DNA of 64,000 nucleotides from Paenibacillus marchantiae (GTDB lineage: Bacteria; Bacillota; Bacilli; Paenibacillales; Paenibacillaceae), in assembly GCF_028771845.1 (NCBI RefSeq), contig NZ_CP118270.1, positions 930,001 through 994,000 on the forward strand, written 5' to 3'. The translations under genes were made by a program, and so were the position numbers. The notes under the pieces were generated by a model. It was not told the origin of the DNA. It was given only the letters and a program-made list of their open reading frames with translations, and ran no database searches. Positions 1-11,931 of this stretch are shown in pieces (position 1 is the stretch's first letter; each line of letters opens with the position of its first letter).

Positions 1-3000
1 ACGAGCCAGACCTGCTCCGGCTACATACATCTCTCCGGTTACTCCTGTTGGTACAGGCTCAAGTTGATCATCCAACACATATACCCGAAGATCCGGTATG
101 GCGCATCCAATCCAGCTGCTCGCGCCTTCCGTAGAACTGCCTGCATGCAGTTCCTGGTAGCTGACATGAACCGTCGTCTCAGTGATGCCATACATATTGA
201 TGAGTCTTGGCGCATCATCAGCATGACGTTCATACCAATCATCCAAGCGCCCAAGCTCCAGTGCCTCGCCTCCAAAAATGACATAACGGAGTGCAAGCTG
301 CTGTCCCCAGGCCGGATTTTCCCTGTCAGCCTGCATAAGTTGGTAGAATGCGGATGGCGTCTGGTTCAATACGGTCACCTTTTGCTCAGCAAGCAACTGC
401 AGGAACGTTCCAGGTGAACGGCTAATCTCATGAGGAACAACGACTAATCGCCCTCCATGCAGCAGCGGTCCCCAGATTTCCCATACGGAGAAGTCAAATG
501 CATAGGAGTGGAACAAGGTCCATACATCACTCGCGTCAAAATGGAACCAGTGCTGCGTGGCATCCAATAAACGGATGACATTGGCATGCGGAATAACGAC
601 CCCTTTAGGCTTGCCTGTCGAACCCGAGGTATAGATCATGTAAGCCGGGTTCAGAGGTGTTACACGCCCATTGCGTTCACTATCCGCAGGGTTTCGATCA
701 TCCAGCATCTCCAATTGCTGCAAAGTATGCAAATCGTCCATATTAATACACTGAATTTCTGCCACCTGCGGAAGCAAGGTGTATACCTCTGTACTTGTTA
801 CCATTACTTTCGGTGCTGCATCTGTCAGCATATGTGTCAACCGATCTGCCGGATAATTGGGGTCAAGCGGCAGATAAGCGGCTCCTGCTTTTAGCACAGC
901 AAGAATACCCACAACCATTTCAACGGAACGAGGCAAGGCTAGCGCAACCATTTGTTCCGGTGCCACGCCTTGACCGATCAGTAATCTGGCAAGCTGATTG
1001 GCTCTTGCATTCAGCTCCCTGTAATTCAAGGTGATATCCTCACAGGTCATGGCAGTCGCTTCCGGATGAGCAGCTGCTTGTATTTCAAAGCGCTCGGCTA
1101 TGGTCAGTTGTGCATCCTCACTCAGCGTAAAGAACCATTCTTTTTCAAGCTGGGCCTGCTCTGTTGGGGTCACGACATGAAATCTGCTGATTCGCTCATC
1201 CAACTGCTGCACTGCATCTTCAAGCACCTGCATCAATCGGACCACAAGTTCACCTGCAGTAGACTCCCGGAAGAGATCTGCACTATATTCCAGCACACCT
1301 TCAATTCCGCCTGGAGACCCGTTATGCTCACGCTGCTCTGTCAGCTCAAGGGTTAGATCAAATTTGGATGAACCCACACCATGAATGCGGGTTTCCGCCG
1401 CAATATCCGGTAGATCAAGACGAATATCCGGTGTATTTTGCAGAACAAGCATCACTTGGAACAGCGGATGTTTGGAACGCGACCGAGGCGGATTTAATAC
1501 TTCAACCAACCGTTCAAAGGGCAGATCCTGATGTTCATATGCAGCCAGGTCGACTTCCCGCACACGAGCCAGCAGCTCACGGAATGTTGGATCACCTGAA
1601 GTATCTGTGCGCAGCACAAGGGTGTTAATGAACATACCCACGACTTCATCCAGCGCATCATCGCTCCGTCCGGCAATCGGTGTTCCTATCGCGATATCCG
1701 TTCCTGCACCCATTCGGGTAAGCAGCAAGGACAGTGCCGAGTGCAGCACCATGAACAGGCTGACTTTATTCTCACGTGCGATGATCATCAATTGCTCATG
1801 CAAACGTTGACTGATCGTAAAAGGCACTGACCCACCGCGATAACTGGACACGACTGGACGTGCGTAATCCGTAGGGAATGTAACCTGCTCCGGTAAATGG
1901 GCCAGCTGGTTGCTCCAGAATTCCATCTGTCTTGCAATCAGACTGTCCTGCTGGTTCTCATTCCCTAGCAATCTCTCCTGCCACACCGCATAGTCGGCAT
2001 ATTGAATGCGCAGCGGCTCCCAGGCAGGTGAAGAACCCCGCAAGCGTGATGCATAAGCCACCGACAGATCGCGGATGAGCGGTGACAATGACCATCCATC
2101 CCCGGCAATATGATGCAGCAACAACAACAGCACATGCTCATCAGCGCCGATTCTGAACAACTCGGCACGAATGCCTGGTTCAGTGGAAAGCTGGAAACTG
2201 TAGCGTGACGCTTCTGTCAGAAGCTCGGGAAGCTCCTGCTCCGTAGCAGCGGTTATATTCAATTTCACTTTGACGTCAGCAGCATTCAGAATATGCTGGC
2301 TCGCAGAACCCATTTCAGGCGGATACAACGTTCGTAATGTCTCATGACGGTCTACAATATCCTGCAGGGCGTTCTCCAGAGCATCCGTATCCAGCTTCCC
2401 GGCCAACCGGGCAACCAGCGGAATGTTATACGTCGGATTGGCGCCTTCCAGACAATACATGAACCACAACCTCCGCTGGGCAAAGGAGAGCGGAAGCTCC
2501 CCCTGACGTGAAACAGGCTGAATAACAGGTCTCACCGATTTCGCCTGATCCAATCGTTTGGCTAGGCCTGCGGCGGTTGGAGCTTCAAATACACTGCCAA
2601 TCGTTAGATCTGCACCGAATACATCACGGATACGTGCTGTAATTCGTCCAGCCAGCAGGGAGTGCCCACCCAGTTCAAAGAAATCATCGTCAATGCCCAC
2701 ACGACCAACACCAAGAATCTCAGCGAACAGACTGCACAGAATTTCTTCTTGTGGCGTGCGCGCCTCCCGTCCATTGGCAATTGACAGCAAAGTAGGCACA
2801 GGAAGCCGTTTGCGATCGATCTTTTTATTCGGTGTCAACGGCATCTCGGGCAGTAGTGTGAATGCAGCAGGCACCATGTAATCCGGCAACGCATCCGCCA
2901 CGTAAGCTCTTAGTTCTGCCAGATCCATACGATTCTCAAGTTCAGACTCACCCACTACGTACGCTGCCAATCGCTGGTTTCCCGGTTGGTCTTCGCGAGC

Positions 3001-5703
3001 CATGACCGTGACCTGAACTACGCCAGGATACCTGGAGATTACCGATTCAATCTCGCCCAGTTCTATCCGGAAACCTCTAATTTTGATCTGATGATCTGCA
3101 CGACCCAAATAATCGATAGAACCATCCGGCAGCCATTTCGCCAAATCTCCTGTACGGTACATCCGACTGCCTTGCTGACCGAAGGGATTGGCTACAAAGC
3201 GTTCTGCGGTCAGATCAGGCCTGCCCAAATACCCGCGCGCAAGCCCTTCGCCTGCGATATAGAGTTCCCCTACTACACCCGAGGGTACTGGCTTTAAGCC
3301 TTGATCCAGCACATATAGCTGCGTGTTGCGAACCGGACCACCAATCGACGGTTTCCCCATCACCCCTGTGTCGAACGAGGCAGCCGTGGAATAAATAGTC
3401 GTCTCGGTCGGGCCGTACTGGTTATTGACGTGACACCCCAGTTCCTGTAAAGAAAGCTTCAGTTCCTCCGTCAGCGCCTCTCCTCCGGTAATCACGGTTA
3501 GCCCATCGAATCGCCCTGGGCGGCTCGTCACCAAAGACTGCCATAACGTAGGCGTAGCCTGCATGATGGTGGTTCCCAGCTCTCTCATCTTCCCAGCCAG
3601 AGCTACCGGATCAAGAATCGTCTCTTTGTGTGCAATATCCAGCCGGGCACCCGTCGTAAGCGGCAGAAATACTTCCAGTACGGATATGTCAAAAGCAATC
3701 GTAGTCACCGACAGCCAGTGGTCCTGCGGACCAACCTGTAGTCTCGTCTTCATATCCTCAAGCAGATTCGCCAGCCCCAGATGGGTTACGGCTACGCCCT
3801 TGGGCTTACCTGTGGAGCCTGAAGTGTAGATAATATACGAAGGATTGAGCAGAGAAGCTGTACTTGTCAGATCATTACCTTCGGGATTACTTCCAGGCCG
3901 GCGACTCACTGCCGTAGCAGTATTCGGTTCATCTATGACCATCATCGGTACACTGGATGTTGTCGGCAGACTGGAAACATGGTCCATCACCGTCACCACA
4001 CAACCAGGCTTAGCATCATCCAACATGTAGATCAGACGCTCTTCGGGATAGTCAGGGTCAAGCGGCAGATAGGCGGCCCCCGTTTTGTGGACAGCCACAA
4101 TGGCGATGACCACTTCCAGCGAACGAGGCAGAGCAATGGCCACCCGCTGTTCCGGTCCTACCTGATATCGGTGAATCAATTGATGAGCCAACTGATTCGC
4201 CCGTTCATTCAGCTCCGCATACGTCAGGGAGGCCCCTTCGAACGTCAGCGCCGTTGCAGAAGGTGTGCGGCGGACCTGCTGTTCAAACAGTGCTGCTGAA
4301 TTGCTCTCGGCTGTTAGCCCTCCCATTCCATTCCAGTTCACCAATACTTGCTCACGTTCGGCAGGGAGCAGCAATTCCAGTCGTCCCACCGTTTCCGTCT
4401 CCATGCCTTCCTGCATAACCAGGTTCAGCAGCTGCATATATCGAAGCTGATGGTTCAGCAGTTCGGAATCATTGTAGATAGACGGATTCGCATCAAAATC
4501 AATACTCAGCCCATGACCATGCCCTTGGTCCACCACATGAATGGACAGATCGTCTACCGGGCCCGTGGACAGGTTGTGAATCATGCCGCGCTGCCCTGCA
4601 AAGTTTAATTCATGGTGGAATGGCATGACATTAATCATGGGTCCGAACAGGCGACGATTCTCTCCAAGCAGCTTCAGATCACGCCGCAGATCCTGATGCC
4701 GATAGCGTTGATGTTTTCGTACCGCCCGAATCTCCTGTACAACCTGTCTCAGCAACTCTGACACGGTCAGATCCGACTCTACGTTGAGACGCAGCGGAAG
4801 CACATTCATGACCATACCCGGAACCCGCAGGGATGTTGATCCCAAACGGCACATCACGGGCAGGGCCAGCACAACATCGGTCGCCCCTGTCATTCGGTGA
4901 ACGTAAATGGACGTTGCCGCTACAAACAAATCCGGCCAAGTCACACCGAACCTTGCCGCTGCCGCCTGTATTTGCTCACGCTGCGAGTGTGTAAGCAGAC
5001 CGCTCTGTCTCAGGAAATAGGTAGAGGTTCGCGGAGCCCGTTCCCCCAGACTGACTACATCCGGTTCATCTGCATACCGATCCATCCAGAACTGACGATC
5101 CTGCTCTTTGTCCACGGAGCCAAGATAAGCCTCGTCTTCCTGAAGAACGGCCGTCCATGAGCCAAACGATGCCCCCTGCTGCACTTGATCTACAGCTTCT
5201 CCTCGTACACTTGCGGAGTATAGGCTCGCCACCCTGCGGGTAATCAGCGAAACGCCGTATCCATCGATTGCGATATGATGAATTCGCTGGTACCAGTAAT
5301 AACAATCATGGCTTACCTGGAACAACGCCTCCGTGAAGAGTGGACCTGTCGCCAGATTGACGGGATTGGCCAGATCATTTTTCATCCAGGCCAATGCTGC
5401 TGTGTGGGGCTCCGATTCCTCCCTCACGTCGATGACATGAAATGTCCAATGATTCGGGTTGCTGTTCAAAGACTGCCATGGGCCTTGTTCATTTTCGCCA
5501 TAAACCATATTCAGTGATTCTGCTTCCGAAACGGTCTGTCGCACACTTTCTTCGAATCGTCTGGCGTCTACGCTACCCTCGATGACCACATACTCGGCGG
5601 TATTGTACATCGGATTGTCCGGATTCAACTGCTGAGCGAACCAGATGCCGGACTGTGCAGAGGACAGGGGCCAAGCCGTGTCCCGACTGTGCGACGTATG
5701 CAC
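1..5703 (-). CDS. dhbF: Siderophore nonribosomal peptide synthetase DhbF-like, 3' end outside window
   Basis: Multimodular cytoplasmic synthetase that, in the bacillibactin pathway, accepts 2,3-dihydroxybenzoate from DhbB and adds two amino acids before trimerisation. About 1,900 residues are present; the window edge cuts the second adenylation domain, so the last carrier and thioesterase are expected outside. Visible order: condensation 1 (HHIAIDG near residue 142), adenylation 1 ([10 protein letters not shown] near 630), carrier 1 (GGHSL near 1013), condensation 2 (HHIAGDG near 1197), adenylation 2 (FDFSVWE near 1738). Pocket residues of adenylation 2 (D-F-W-N-I-G-M-V-H) fit threonine. Adenylation 1 reads D-I-L-Q-I-G-Q-I-Y, not the Bacillus glycine code D-I-L-Q-L-G-L-I-W. 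GTG at 5703 is chosen because homology begins just after it; an in-frame TTG overlapping the dhbB stop (5715) is the alternative. Confidence 0.95.
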   Translation of the reverse strand, partial: MHTSHSRDTAWPLSSAQSGIWFAQQLNPDNPMYNTAEYVVIEGSVDARRFEESVRQTVSEAESLNMVYGENEQGPWQSLNSNPNHWTFHVIDVREESEPHTAALAWMKNDLANPVNLATGPLFTEALFQVSHDCYYWYQRIHHIAIDGYGVSLITRRVASLYSASVRGEAVDQVQQGASFGSWTAVLQEDEAYLGSVDKEQDRQFWMDRYADEPDVVSLGERAPRTSTYFLRQSGLLTHSQREQIQAAAARFGVTWPDLFVAATSIYVHRMTGATDVVLALPVMCRLGSTSLRVPGMVMNVLPLRLNVESDLTVSELLRQVVQEIRAVRKHQRYRHQDLRRDLKLLGENRRLFGPMINVMPFHHELNFAGQRGMIHNLSTGPVDDLSIHVVDQGHGHGLSIDFDANPSIYNDSELLNHQLRYMQLLNLVMQEGMETETVGRLELLLPAEREQVLVNWNGMGGLTAESNSAALFEQQVRRTPSATALTFEGASLTYAELNERANQLAHQLIHRYQVGPEQRVAIALPRSLEVVIAIVAVHKTGAAYLPLDPDYPEERLIYMLDDAKPGCVVTVMDHVSSLPTTSSVPMMVIDEPNTATAVSRRPGSNPEGNDLTSTASLLNPSYIIYTSGSTGKPKGVAVTHLGLANLLEDMKTRLQVGPQDHWLSVTTIAFDISVLEVFLPLTTGARLDIAHKETILDPVALAGKMRELGTTIMQATPTLWQSLVTSRPGRFDGLTVITGGEALTEELKLSLQELGCHVNNQYGPTETTIYSTAASFDTGVMGKPSIGGPVRNTQLYVLDQGLKPVPSGVVGELYIAGEGLARGYLGRPDLTAERFVANPFGQQGSRMYRTGDLAKWLPDGSIDYLGRADHQIKIRGFRIELGEIESVISRYPGVVQVTVMAREDQPGNQRLAAYVVGESELENRMDLAELRAYVADALPDYMVPAAFTLLPEMPLTPNKKIDRKRLPVPTLLSIANGREARTPQEEILCSLFAEILGVGRVGIDDDFFELGGHSLLAGRITARIRDVFGADLTIGSVFEAPTAAGLAKRLDQAKSVRPVIQPVSRQGELPLSFAQRRLWFMYCLEGANPTYNIPLVARLAGKLDTDALENALQDIVDRHETLRTLYPPEMGSASQHILNAADVKVKLNITAATEQELPELLTEASRYSFQLSTEPGIRAELFRIGADEHVLLLLLHHIAGDGWSLSPLIRDLSVAYASRLRGSSPAWEPLRIQYADYAVWQERLLGNENQQDSLIARQMEFWSNQLAHLPEQVTFPTDYARPVVSSYRGGSVPFTISQRLHEQLMIIARENKVSLFMVLHSALSLLLTRMGAGTDIAIGTPIAGRSDDALDEVVGMFINTLVLRTDTSGDPTFRELLARVREVDLAAYEHQDLPFERLVEVLNPPRSRSKHPLFQVMLVLQNTPDIRLDLPDIAAETRIHGVGSSKFDLTLELTEQREHNGSPGGIEGVLEYSADLFRESTAGELVVRLMQVLEDAVQQLDERISRFHVVTPTEQAQLEKEWFFTLSEDAQLTIAERFEIQAAAHPEATAMTCEDITLNYRELNARANQLARLLIGQGVAPEQMVALALPRSVEMVVGILAVLKAGAAYLPLDPNYPADRLTHMLTDAAPKVMVTSTEVYTLLPQVAEIQCINMDDLHTLQQLEMLDDRNPADSERNGRVTPLNPAYMIYTSGSTGKPKGVVIPHANVIRLLDATQHWFHFDASDVWTLFHSYAFDFSVWEIWGPLLHGGRLVVVPHEISRSPGTFLQLLAEQKVTVLNQTPSAFYQLMQADRENPAWGQQLALRYVIFGGEALELGRLDDWYERHADDAPRLINMYGITETTVHVSYQELHAGSSTEGASSWIGCAIPDLRVYVLDDQLEPVPTGVTGEMYVAGAGLAR

Positions 5704-5711
5704 GGCCCCGC

Positions 5712-6761
5712 TCAAAAGTAGTCTCCGTTCGGAAGCACCTTATTTTGGGCCTTATCCAGCAATGCTGCCCATGCAGCCAATGTAGGCAGCTCCGCCAGAT
5801 CCACGAACGTTACCCCCGCTCCTTCCACTCGAAAGCGCTCAGCCAGACTCATAATACGAATGGAATCCAGTCCCCACATCTGAATCAGATCATCGTGCTC
5901 TCCAATGTCGGCAGGCTGCTCCTGGAGCATCGCTCCGACCTGATTCCTTAATTGTTCCAACGTGACTAGTTCAACGCCATGACTTCCGTCCTGAATTCGC
6001 TTTGCTGCGGATGGCGTTTGTTGCTCAGCCTCTGAAACAGCCACACGAGCAGGTGTAGCATAGGATTGCTCACCTTGCTCACCCGCTTTGGATTTCAGTG
6101 CTCCTTCATTTCCGTCAGCGGCAGAATCATTTAGCGATCCAAGTAAACGCCCGGTTGTCAGTGTTACCGCGCACCTTTCTGCTGCATACGTCAGGGCCAT
6201 GCGATGTTTTTCCGCCGAGAAGTCAGCTACTGCATCCGCAACCAGGAACGCCTGAATGTCTCTCATAAAGGCTTCACAAGAGGTCATCAGACATCCGATA
6301 TGTGCATAAATACCGCAAACGATCAGTTGATCGCGGCCATCCCGCTGCATTAGTTCAAACAGGTCTGTTTTCTGGAAGGCGCTATATCGCCATTTGGTCA
6401 TGAACGTATCCTGCGGAGCGGGTGCGAGCGCATCAATAATCTCTTTTTGCACAGGTCCTCCATCAATTCCCGCACCCCAAAAGTCCAGCTGTAACCCACG
6501 CTGCTCCGGAGTCTGTCCGCCCGGTTGTGCGGAGTAGACCACCGGAATGCCAAGCTCATGACACTTTGAACGAAGTTGTGAAATATGATCGATCAGCTCC
6601 ACAACAGGGGATTGCCCTGCCGTAAAGGCGTTCATAAAATATTGCTGCATATCATGAATCAGGAGTACCGAGCGCTTCGCATCCGGTGTCCACATTACCT
6701 TGTTGACGGGAAGCTCCGACTCTACAGGCATTGCATAGGGTTGAATCTTTGGAAGTGCCAT
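5712..6761 (-). CDS. dhbB: Bifunctional isochorismatase / aryl carrier protein DhbB
   Basis: Hydrolyses isochorismate to 2,3-dihydro-2,3-dihydroxybenzoate and, through its C-terminal carrier, holds activated dihydroxybenzoate for DhbF. The N-terminal ~210 residues are a typical isochorismatase ([10 protein letters not shown], then [12 protein letters not shown] around the active-site region). The C-terminal ~75 residues carry WGLDSIRIM, whose serine is the phosphopantetheine site. At 349 residues it is longer than Bacillus DhbB (about 312); the extra length is a Ser/Ala/Glu-rich linker around residues 210-265. The ribosome-binding site AAGAGGG precedes the ATG. It lies 78 bp after dhbE and 8 bp before dhbF in one operon. 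Confidence 0.95.
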   Translation of the reverse strand: MALPKIQPYAMPVESELPVNKVMWTPDAKRSVLLIHDMQQYFMNAFTAGQSPVVELIDHISQLRSKCHELGIPVVYSAQPGGQTPEQRGLQLDFWGAGIDGGPVQKEIIDALAPAPQDTFMTKWRYSAFQKTDLFELMQRDGRDQLIVCGIYAHIGCLMTSCEAFMRDIQAFLVADAVADFSAEKHRMALTYAAERCAVTLTTGRLLGSLNDSAADGNEGALKSKAGEQGEQSYATPARVAVSEAEQQTPSAAKRIQDGSHGVELVTLEQLRNQVGAMLQEQPADIGEHDDLIQMWGLDSIRIMSLAERFRVEGAGVTFVDLAELPTLAAWAALLDKAQNKVLPNGDYF

Positions 6762-6839
6762 GAATATCCCTCTTTTCAGCTTTATTTATCACAATCATGT
6801 TCATCACTGCGCTGTAATGCTATCTATCAGAAATAACAA

Positions 6840-8453
6840 TTAGGATATGGGCTGTTTAGCCGTAATCATCTCACGCAACGCTTTTTTGCTTACTTTGCCA
6901 ACTTGAGTTTTGGGAAAAGACTGCACAAACTCAATCCGATCCGGTATTTTATAGCTCGCCAGGCCCCGGTTACGCAGAAAAGATTTCACTTCGGCAGCTG
7001 ACGGAGCTTCACCGCTCGGCACGATAAATGCACAGGAGCGCTCGCCCAGATATTCATCCGGCATGGATACCAATGCCGCATCATGTACGGCAGGATGGGC
7101 CAGCAGATGATTTTCCACTTCCTCGGCAGCCACTTTGTCGCCGCCACGGTTGATTTGATCCTTCGCCCGTCCTTCCACAACGAGATATCCATCAGCCGTA
7201 AGACTGGCAATATCTCCGGTACGATAGAAACCGTCCGTGGTAAACGATCTGGCATTATGCTCCTCAGCCTTGTAATAACCACGAATCGTATAAGGCCCTC
7301 GTGTCAGTAAATGCCCCGATTGTCCCTGTTCCACATCCATGTCCTCGTCATCCACAATTCGTACTTCATCATACGGAGACATCGGCTTGCCCTGAGTGTT
7401 AACAATGACATGCAACGGATCATCCAGACGGGTGTAGTTCACCAGCCCCTCCGCCATGCCGAACACTTGCTGTAAGGTGCAGCCTAGAACGGGTTGGACA
7501 CGTGCAGCCACCTCGGCGCTGAATTTGGCTCCACCAACCTGAAGCACCTCAAGTGAAGGAAGTTTAACCCCTCGGGTAGCCGCCGCATTCAACCATATGA
7601 GCGCAAGTGGTGGTACAAGAGCCGTTATGGTTACCTTATGGCGCATAATGAGTGGAAAAGCTTCATCCGGGCTGGACCCACGTGATAGTACAATGGTTCC
7701 ACCTGCGTAAAGTGTACCCAGAAAGCCGGGTGAGCTCATCGGATAGTTATGTGCTATAGGCAGAACCGCTAGGTAGACACTCTCTGGGGTAAGTCCGCAG
7801 ACTTCCACACTTCTCCGCAAACTGTAGATGTAGTCATCATGAGTGCGCGGAATCATTTTGGACAGCCCGGTACTTCCACCAGACAACTGTAGAAAAGCAA
7901 CATCCGAAGAAACTGGCTCATCCGGCAGTGTGACTGGTGCTGTATAAACATCCTCCAAAGCCGTAAATCGCCCCGCTTCTCCCGCCACGAATACATGCCG
8001 AAGTCCCGGAACCTCTGCCTGAACCTCTTCGGCCAGTGTGCGGTAATCAAACCCTCCATCCTGATCAGGTATCACGTATGCTACGGCCTCAGAGAAACGG
8101 GCAAAATACGTAATCTCACTCTTCCGATGTAAGGGAAGTGCATATACAGGCAGTGCACCAATGCGGAATAAGGCAAAACACACCTCGATAAACGCCGTAA
8201 TATTGGGCAGCTGGATAATGACTCGATCATACTGTCGTATTCCTTTGGCATATAAGCCAGCAGCCAGACGATCCACCCGATCGTTCAGCTCCGCATAGGT
8301 TAATTGTTGTTCACCACTGATAACGGCTACTCGATTGCCATATAGTTCTGCGCGCTGGCGGAGCATTTCTCCAAACGTAATTCCTTCCCAGCAGCCTTCC
8401 TGACGATAACGTTCGGCAACTTCCTCAGGCCAGGCCTGAAATCCTGACAGCAT
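6840..8453 (-). CDS. dhbE: 2,3-dihydroxybenzoate-AMP ligase DhbE
   Basis: Stand-alone adenylation enzyme that activates 2,3-dihydroxybenzoate with ATP and loads it on the DhbB aryl carrier. The 537-residue product aligns along its length with remembered Bacillus DhbE features: [18 protein letters not shown] (AMP-binding P-loop), [24 protein letters not shown], and the C-terminal [10 protein letters not shown] with the catalytic lysine. Two adjacent ATGs lie at 8456 and 8453. The GGAGG site inside the end of dhbC sits at better spacing for 8453, which also matches the usual MLxGF start. The dhbC stop directly abuts, so translation is probably coupled. Confidence 0.95.
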   Translation of the reverse strand: MLSGFQAWPEEVAERYRQEGCWEGITFGEMLRQRAELYGNRVAVISGEQQLTYAELNDRVDRLAAGLYAKGIRQYDRVIIQLPNITAFIEVCFALFRIGALPVYALPLHRKSEITYFARFSEAVAYVIPDQDGGFDYRTLAEEVQAEVPGLRHVFVAGEAGRFTALEDVYTAPVTLPDEPVSSDVAFLQLSGGSTGLSKMIPRTHDDYIYSLRRSVEVCGLTPESVYLAVLPIAHNYPMSSPGFLGTLYAGGTIVLSRGSSPDEAFPLIMRHKVTITALVPPLALIWLNAAATRGVKLPSLEVLQVGGAKFSAEVAARVQPVLGCTLQQVFGMAEGLVNYTRLDDPLHVIVNTQGKPMSPYDEVRIVDDEDMDVEQGQSGHLLTRGPYTIRGYYKAEEHNARSFTTDGFYRTGDIASLTADGYLVVEGRAKDQINRGGDKVAAEEVENHLLAHPAVHDAALVSMPDEYLGERSCAFIVPSGEAPSAAEVKSFLRNRGLASYKIPDRIEFVQSFPKTQVGKVSKKALREMITAKQPIS

Positions 8454-8456
8454 CAT

Positions 8457-9791
8457 TCATTCCTCCTTCATACTGGACACAGATGAATCCAAACCCATGG
8501 CGAGCAGCATTGTTCCGAATTTCGCTGAGGTCTCTGCCAGCTCCGCTTCGGCTGTAGAACCTGCCACAATACCCGCGCCAGCGAACAGTTTAAGCGTATT
8601 CCCTTCCACTTCCGCACATCGGATCGTTACAGCCCACTCGCCGTCACCCTCACTGTCACACCAGCCCACCATGCCGGTGAATAATCCCCGTTCAAACGGT
8701 TCCTGTTCTCGGATGGCTTCCCGAGCGGCCTGTACAGGCGTTCCACAAATTGCTGGTGTAGGGTGGAGAGCAAACGCAAGTTCCAGTGATGATGTGTTCA
8801 CATTAGCAAGCTCCCCGTGAATTTCCGTAGATAAGTGCCACATGGTTCGTGTTTGGATCAAGGAGGGTTCTGCCGGGACGGATAGCTGCTTACACAACGG
8901 ACGCAGCGCTTCCGCCACAGCCTCAATGACTACTGCATGTTCATGGCGATCTTTGGCGGAAGCCAGCAGTGCTTTTGCACGGCGACGGTCCTCAGCCGGA
9001 TCATCACTCCGGGCAGCAGACCCAGCGAGTGGATTGGCTCTCACTTTGGACCCTTTCCGGGTAACTAGCAATTCGGGACTCGCTCCGATATAAGTCCGAT
9101 GAGTTTCTTTTTCCGCCTCCACATAAGCGCGTTTATTCGTTGTTATATCACCTTTTGCTAGAGAGAGTTTCGTCATCGGAACAGCAAATGTATATCCGTG
9201 TGTGTTATCCCTGAACAAATTACGGAGTAACTGATGCGTGTTCACAATCGTCTGTGAAGTCACATGCAGTGTACGGGATAACACCACTTTGTGGAGATCG
9301 CCTTGATTCAGATCCATCAAAACGTTGTTTACGCTTTGCTGAAATATGGCTCCGGCAGGTTCTTCACGTACCGCGCAACCCACCGCGGCTGGACGTTTTT
9401 CCACCAATGCTCTGGAGTCCGGGGATAGGGGTTCAGCCCATTGGATCTTTTCTGGTACGAATAGCTCCGCAGAAGAATGTATCGGATCGAACGGAATGGC
9501 GCCGACCACAATCGGTTTCGTTTGGCCCGAGCGTCTCGCCTTTCCCATCAACTGCTCCATCCGGTTAATGAAAAGCTGCGTTTCTTCATTCCGCTTTTGT
9601 TCACTAACATTAACCGCGCCCATGGAGTCAGGTGTATTCCCTTCCGATGCCTCCATGGCAGACCATCGAATTTGTTCCCCTTGAGCTAACAGGGTATGTT
9701 GCGGTGAAGACCAGAAAAAGGACGTCCCTTCCTGATATTGTTCCAGAAGGTGTAAGGCGGAAGTTGCAGCAACCGTACCCGCTTTTGACAT
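8457..9791 (-). CDS. dhbC: Isochorismate synthase DhbC
   Basis: Chorismate-binding enzyme that converts chorismate to isochorismate, the first committed step of catechol formation. The 444-residue protein has the C-terminal chorismate-binding domain with [55 protein letters not shown] and GLFTGMVGW, as in EntC/DhbC. ATG at 9791 follows AAGGAGATGATAATC and leaves 23 bp after dhbA. A longer in-frame reading to 9848 would overlap dhbA and lacks a ribosome-binding site. The N-terminal ~75 residues diverge from the Bacillus protein. Confidence 0.94.
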   Translation of the reverse strand: MSKAGTVAATSALHLLEQYQEGTSFFWSSPQHTLLAQGEQIRWSAMEASEGNTPDSMGAVNVSEQKRNEETQLFINRMEQLMGKARRSGQTKPIVVGAIPFDPIHSSAELFVPEKIQWAEPLSPDSRALVEKRPAAVGCAVREEPAGAIFQQSVNNVLMDLNQGDLHKVVLSRTLHVTSQTIVNTHQLLRNLFRDNTHGYTFAVPMTKLSLAKGDITTNKRAYVEAEKETHRTYIGASPELLVTRKGSKVRANPLAGSAARSDDPAEDRRRAKALLASAKDRHEHAVVIEAVAEALRPLCKQLSVPAEPSLIQTRTMWHLSTEIHGELANVNTSSLELAFALHPTPAICGTPVQAAREAIREQEPFERGLFTGMVGWCDSEGDGEWAVTIRCAEVEGNTLKLFAGAGIVAGSTAEAELAETSAKFGTMLLAMGLDSSVSSMKEE

Positions 9792-9814
9792 GATTATCAT
9801 CTCCTTATCTTGAT

Positions 9815-10600
9815 TCAGGCACCTAGCGTGGCGCCTCCGTCCACACACAAGTTATGCATCGTAATATGTCTAGCCTGATCCGATACCAAAAAAAGCACAC
9901 TATCCGCTATATCCGATGGTAACGCCAGCCTGTTCAGTGGTATGCCCAGTCGGTATGCTTGCTGGGAACCCGCGATAACGGCCTGTGCTCCCTGCTCATC
10001 CGCCCACAATGCACGCTGCATATCGGTATCCGTCGAACCTGGAGATACAATGTTACAGCGGATATGGTCTGAGGCGTATTCAAGCGCCAAACATTTGGTG
10101 AACATGGTTGAAGCCGCTTTGGAGGCCACGTAGGCAGACATGTGCATCCGGGGCACGCCAGAAGCATTTGAACCGACAGTAACAATCGCCCCCGACTGAC
10201 GTTCGGCCATGTAACGCACCACAGCACGTGACATGTAAAATACACCATGTGTATTCACGTCAAAAGTTCTTGTCCATTCTTCATCAGGGAGCTCTCTCAC
10301 AGCCCCCGTGTATAGTACTCCCGCTGCATTCACCAAAATGCCAATCGGACCTAATGTATTCTCAATACGCTGGATTGCATCTTCGACGAATTGACGATTA
10401 GATATATCCACAGGACAGGCTGTTGCTTGATAACCCTGACTATGCAGATCTGTGACCAGTTGATTCAACTGATCCTCTCGTATGTCGACAGCTGCAACAA
10501 TAGCGCCCTGCTCGGCAAGCAATCTCGCCACGGCTGCACCGATGCCTTGCGCAGCACCGGTGACTACGGCTACTTTTCCATCAATCCCTGTGTAACTCAC
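9815..10600 (-). CDS. dhbA: 2,3-dihydro-2,3-dihydroxybenzoate dehydrogenase DhbA
   Basis: Short-chain dehydrogenase that oxidises 2,3-dihydro-2,3-dihydroxybenzoate to 2,3-dihydroxybenzoate with NAD+. Features in its 261 residues: nucleotide-binding [15 protein letters not shown] near residue 15, NAAG near 90, catalytic Ser in VGSNASG, YVASKAA (Tyr-x3-Lys) and the [10 protein letters not shown] loop that is characteristic of EntA/DhbA. The start is GTG at 10600, preceded by GGGAGGAACAGGA. It is the first dhb gene of the biosynthetic block, 167 bp downstream of besA with no obvious Fur box of its own, so it probably depends on the besA promoter. Confidence 0.95.
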   Translation of the reverse strand: MSYTGIDGKVAVVTGAAQGIGAAVARLLAEQGAIVAAVDIREDQLNQLVTDLHSQGYQATACPVDISNRQFVEDAIQRIENTLGPIGILVNAAGVLYTGAVRELPDEEWTRTFDVNTHGVFYMSRAVVRYMAERQSGAIVTVGSNASGVPRMHMSAYVASKAASTMFTKCLALEYASDHIRCNIVSPGSTDTDMQRALWADEQGAQAVIAGSQQAYRLGIPLNRLALPSDIADSVLFLVSDQARHITMHNLCVDGGATLGA

Positions 10601-10767
10601 TCCTGTTCCTCCCTTGCATTACTGCTCCCTCTCCTATTGGAGGAGATATGTTAGCCTGCTGAACACGATTGGATATCCGTAAATCCGTAACATTTCTGTC
10701 CACTTGCCTTTCGCCCAATATCACGTACCGATACCTCTGATTGAGAAATACTGTCGTCTCTTTCCTC

Positions 10768-11628
10768 CTACGACTCCGGGCTGCAGGCAAAACGCATCGT
10801 ACGACTAATCAGAAACGGCAATACGGATACATGGTTTTCTTCTTCAAACTCGGTATATTTAATGTCCAGACCGGGCTGATTCAGCGCAGACAACCGTTCT
10901 GTAAGACTCGAAGCCTTATCATTGTTGCGCGCAGGATGTGTCTTCTCCTGTTCACCCATGCCAATCCACACCTTGACGTTCACGGGATGCTGCTCCAGCC
11001 GTGCGACAAATTCCTGTTCCTCCGCCAGCATGACGTTCTGATTCCAGTGAAGCGAAGGGCTGCCCGCAATGTAATAGCGAAAAGCTTCCGGTTTCTTGAA
11101 CAGCGTATGCAACACGAACAATCCACCAAGGGAATGACCAAAAATAGCCTGTCTGCTCCGATCAATCCTGAACTGCTGTTCCATATCCGGCTTCAGCTCT
11201 TCTTCAATAAACTGCAAGAATTCATCGGCTCCACCCTGTTTTGGTAAAGGTGTTCCATCCGAATTCTGGGTATATTCCGTTGTGGTCTGCGGGGTAAAGT
11301 CATAGTAACGGTGCGGTGAAAAAGGACCGGCCGTTGGATACCCGATGCCAACAACAATGGCCGGAAGTGCTCCGGTCTTCTCCGGTCTGCGGCCCTGTAC
11401 ACGAACGGCTTCGACCATCGTGCCAAACACCGAGTTGGCATCCAGCAGATAGATCACCGGATATCCCGAAGGCGGTGGTGCTTCTGCCGGTTGGAATACC
11501 ATGATTTGATAGGCATGATTGCCGTTGCGTGATTTCATGGTCCACTGTTCGGCGCGTGGAATCTGTACGGTACTGCGTGCGATATGTTCAAGGGTGCCAG
11601 ATGCGGGTTGATTGGGCTGAAACGTCAT
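10768..11628 (-). CDS. besA: Ferric siderophore esterase BesA-like
   Basis: Alpha/beta-hydrolase of the enterochelin-esterase/BesA type, which cleaves the trilactone of imported ferri-siderophore to release iron in the cytoplasm. The 286-residue protein has the nucleophile elbow IFGHSLGGLFVLH near residue 163, an oxyanion-side motif VIYLLDANSVFGT, and a late NHVSVLP with the likely catalytic His. ATG at 11628 is chosen because it follows GAGGAGG and starts at the conserved region; an upstream in-frame ATG (11715) lies inside the promoter/Fur-box region. As in Bacillus subtilis, it heads the dhb operon. Confidence 0.9.
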   Translation of the reverse strand: MTFQPNQPASGTLEHIARSTVQIPRAEQWTMKSRNGNHAYQIMVFQPAEAPPPSGYPVIYLLDANSVFGTMVEAVRVQGRRPEKTGALPAIVVGIGYPTAGPFSPHRYYDFTPQTTTEYTQNSDGTPLPKQGGADEFLQFIEEELKPDMEQQFRIDRSRQAIFGHSLGGLFVLHTLFKKPEAFRYYIAGSPSLHWNQNVMLAEEQEFVARLEQHPVNVKVWIGMGEQEKTHPARNNDKASSLTERLSALNQPGLDIKYTEFEEENHVSVLPFLISRTMRFACSPES

Positions 11629-11693
11629 TACGGATGGTTCCTCCTCGTTGTTCTGCGTATATAGGTTGAATACTGAACTAAATATGTTTTGTA

Positions 11694-11720
11694 TGAGATT
11701 GATTCTCATTACCAATTATA
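11694..11720 (-). promoter_or_regulatory. Fur box and promoter of besA-dhb operon
   Basis: TGAGATTGATTCTCA at 11694-11708 matches the 7-1-7 Fur consensus TGATAATNATTATCA with symmetrical substitutions. It lies immediately downstream of a TATAAT on the minus strand (11715-11720), with GGGACA 16 bp upstream as a weak -35. Binding there would cover the transcription start, giving iron-dependent repression. Confidence 0.8.
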
Positions 11721-11813
11721 AAAGAGTAAATCCGGCTGTCCCATGGACGATATCCAGAAATGATTTTGATTATCTCCATATTCCCACATTTCTGTAACTG
11801 ACTTGGTTACTCC

Positions 11814-11886
11814 TAAAATAAAAAAACTCCCTCACGGAATACCTGAAACGCTGGAATTTGTCCGGTTTCTGGCACTCCGCAGGGAG
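11814..11886 (-). terminator. Terminator of siderophore-binding protein gene
   Basis: Long imperfect hairpin: CTCCCT at 11827-11832 pairs with AGGGAG at 11881-11886, with further pairing of CGGA/TCCG and CCTGAAAC/GTTTCTGG inside. On the minus strand it is followed by a T-rich run (11814-11826). It ends transcription from the upstream binding-protein gene. Confidence 0.8.
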
Positions 11887-11931
11887 CTACATTTCTCATA
11901 TTGTGATCAATACATCAATGGATTGCCTCTA

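Noticed and set aside
9792..9848. Longer dhbC reading with an upstream in-frame start
   Set aside because: It would overlap the end of dhbA, lacks a ribosome-binding site and is not part of the family; ATG at 9791 has AAGGAG.
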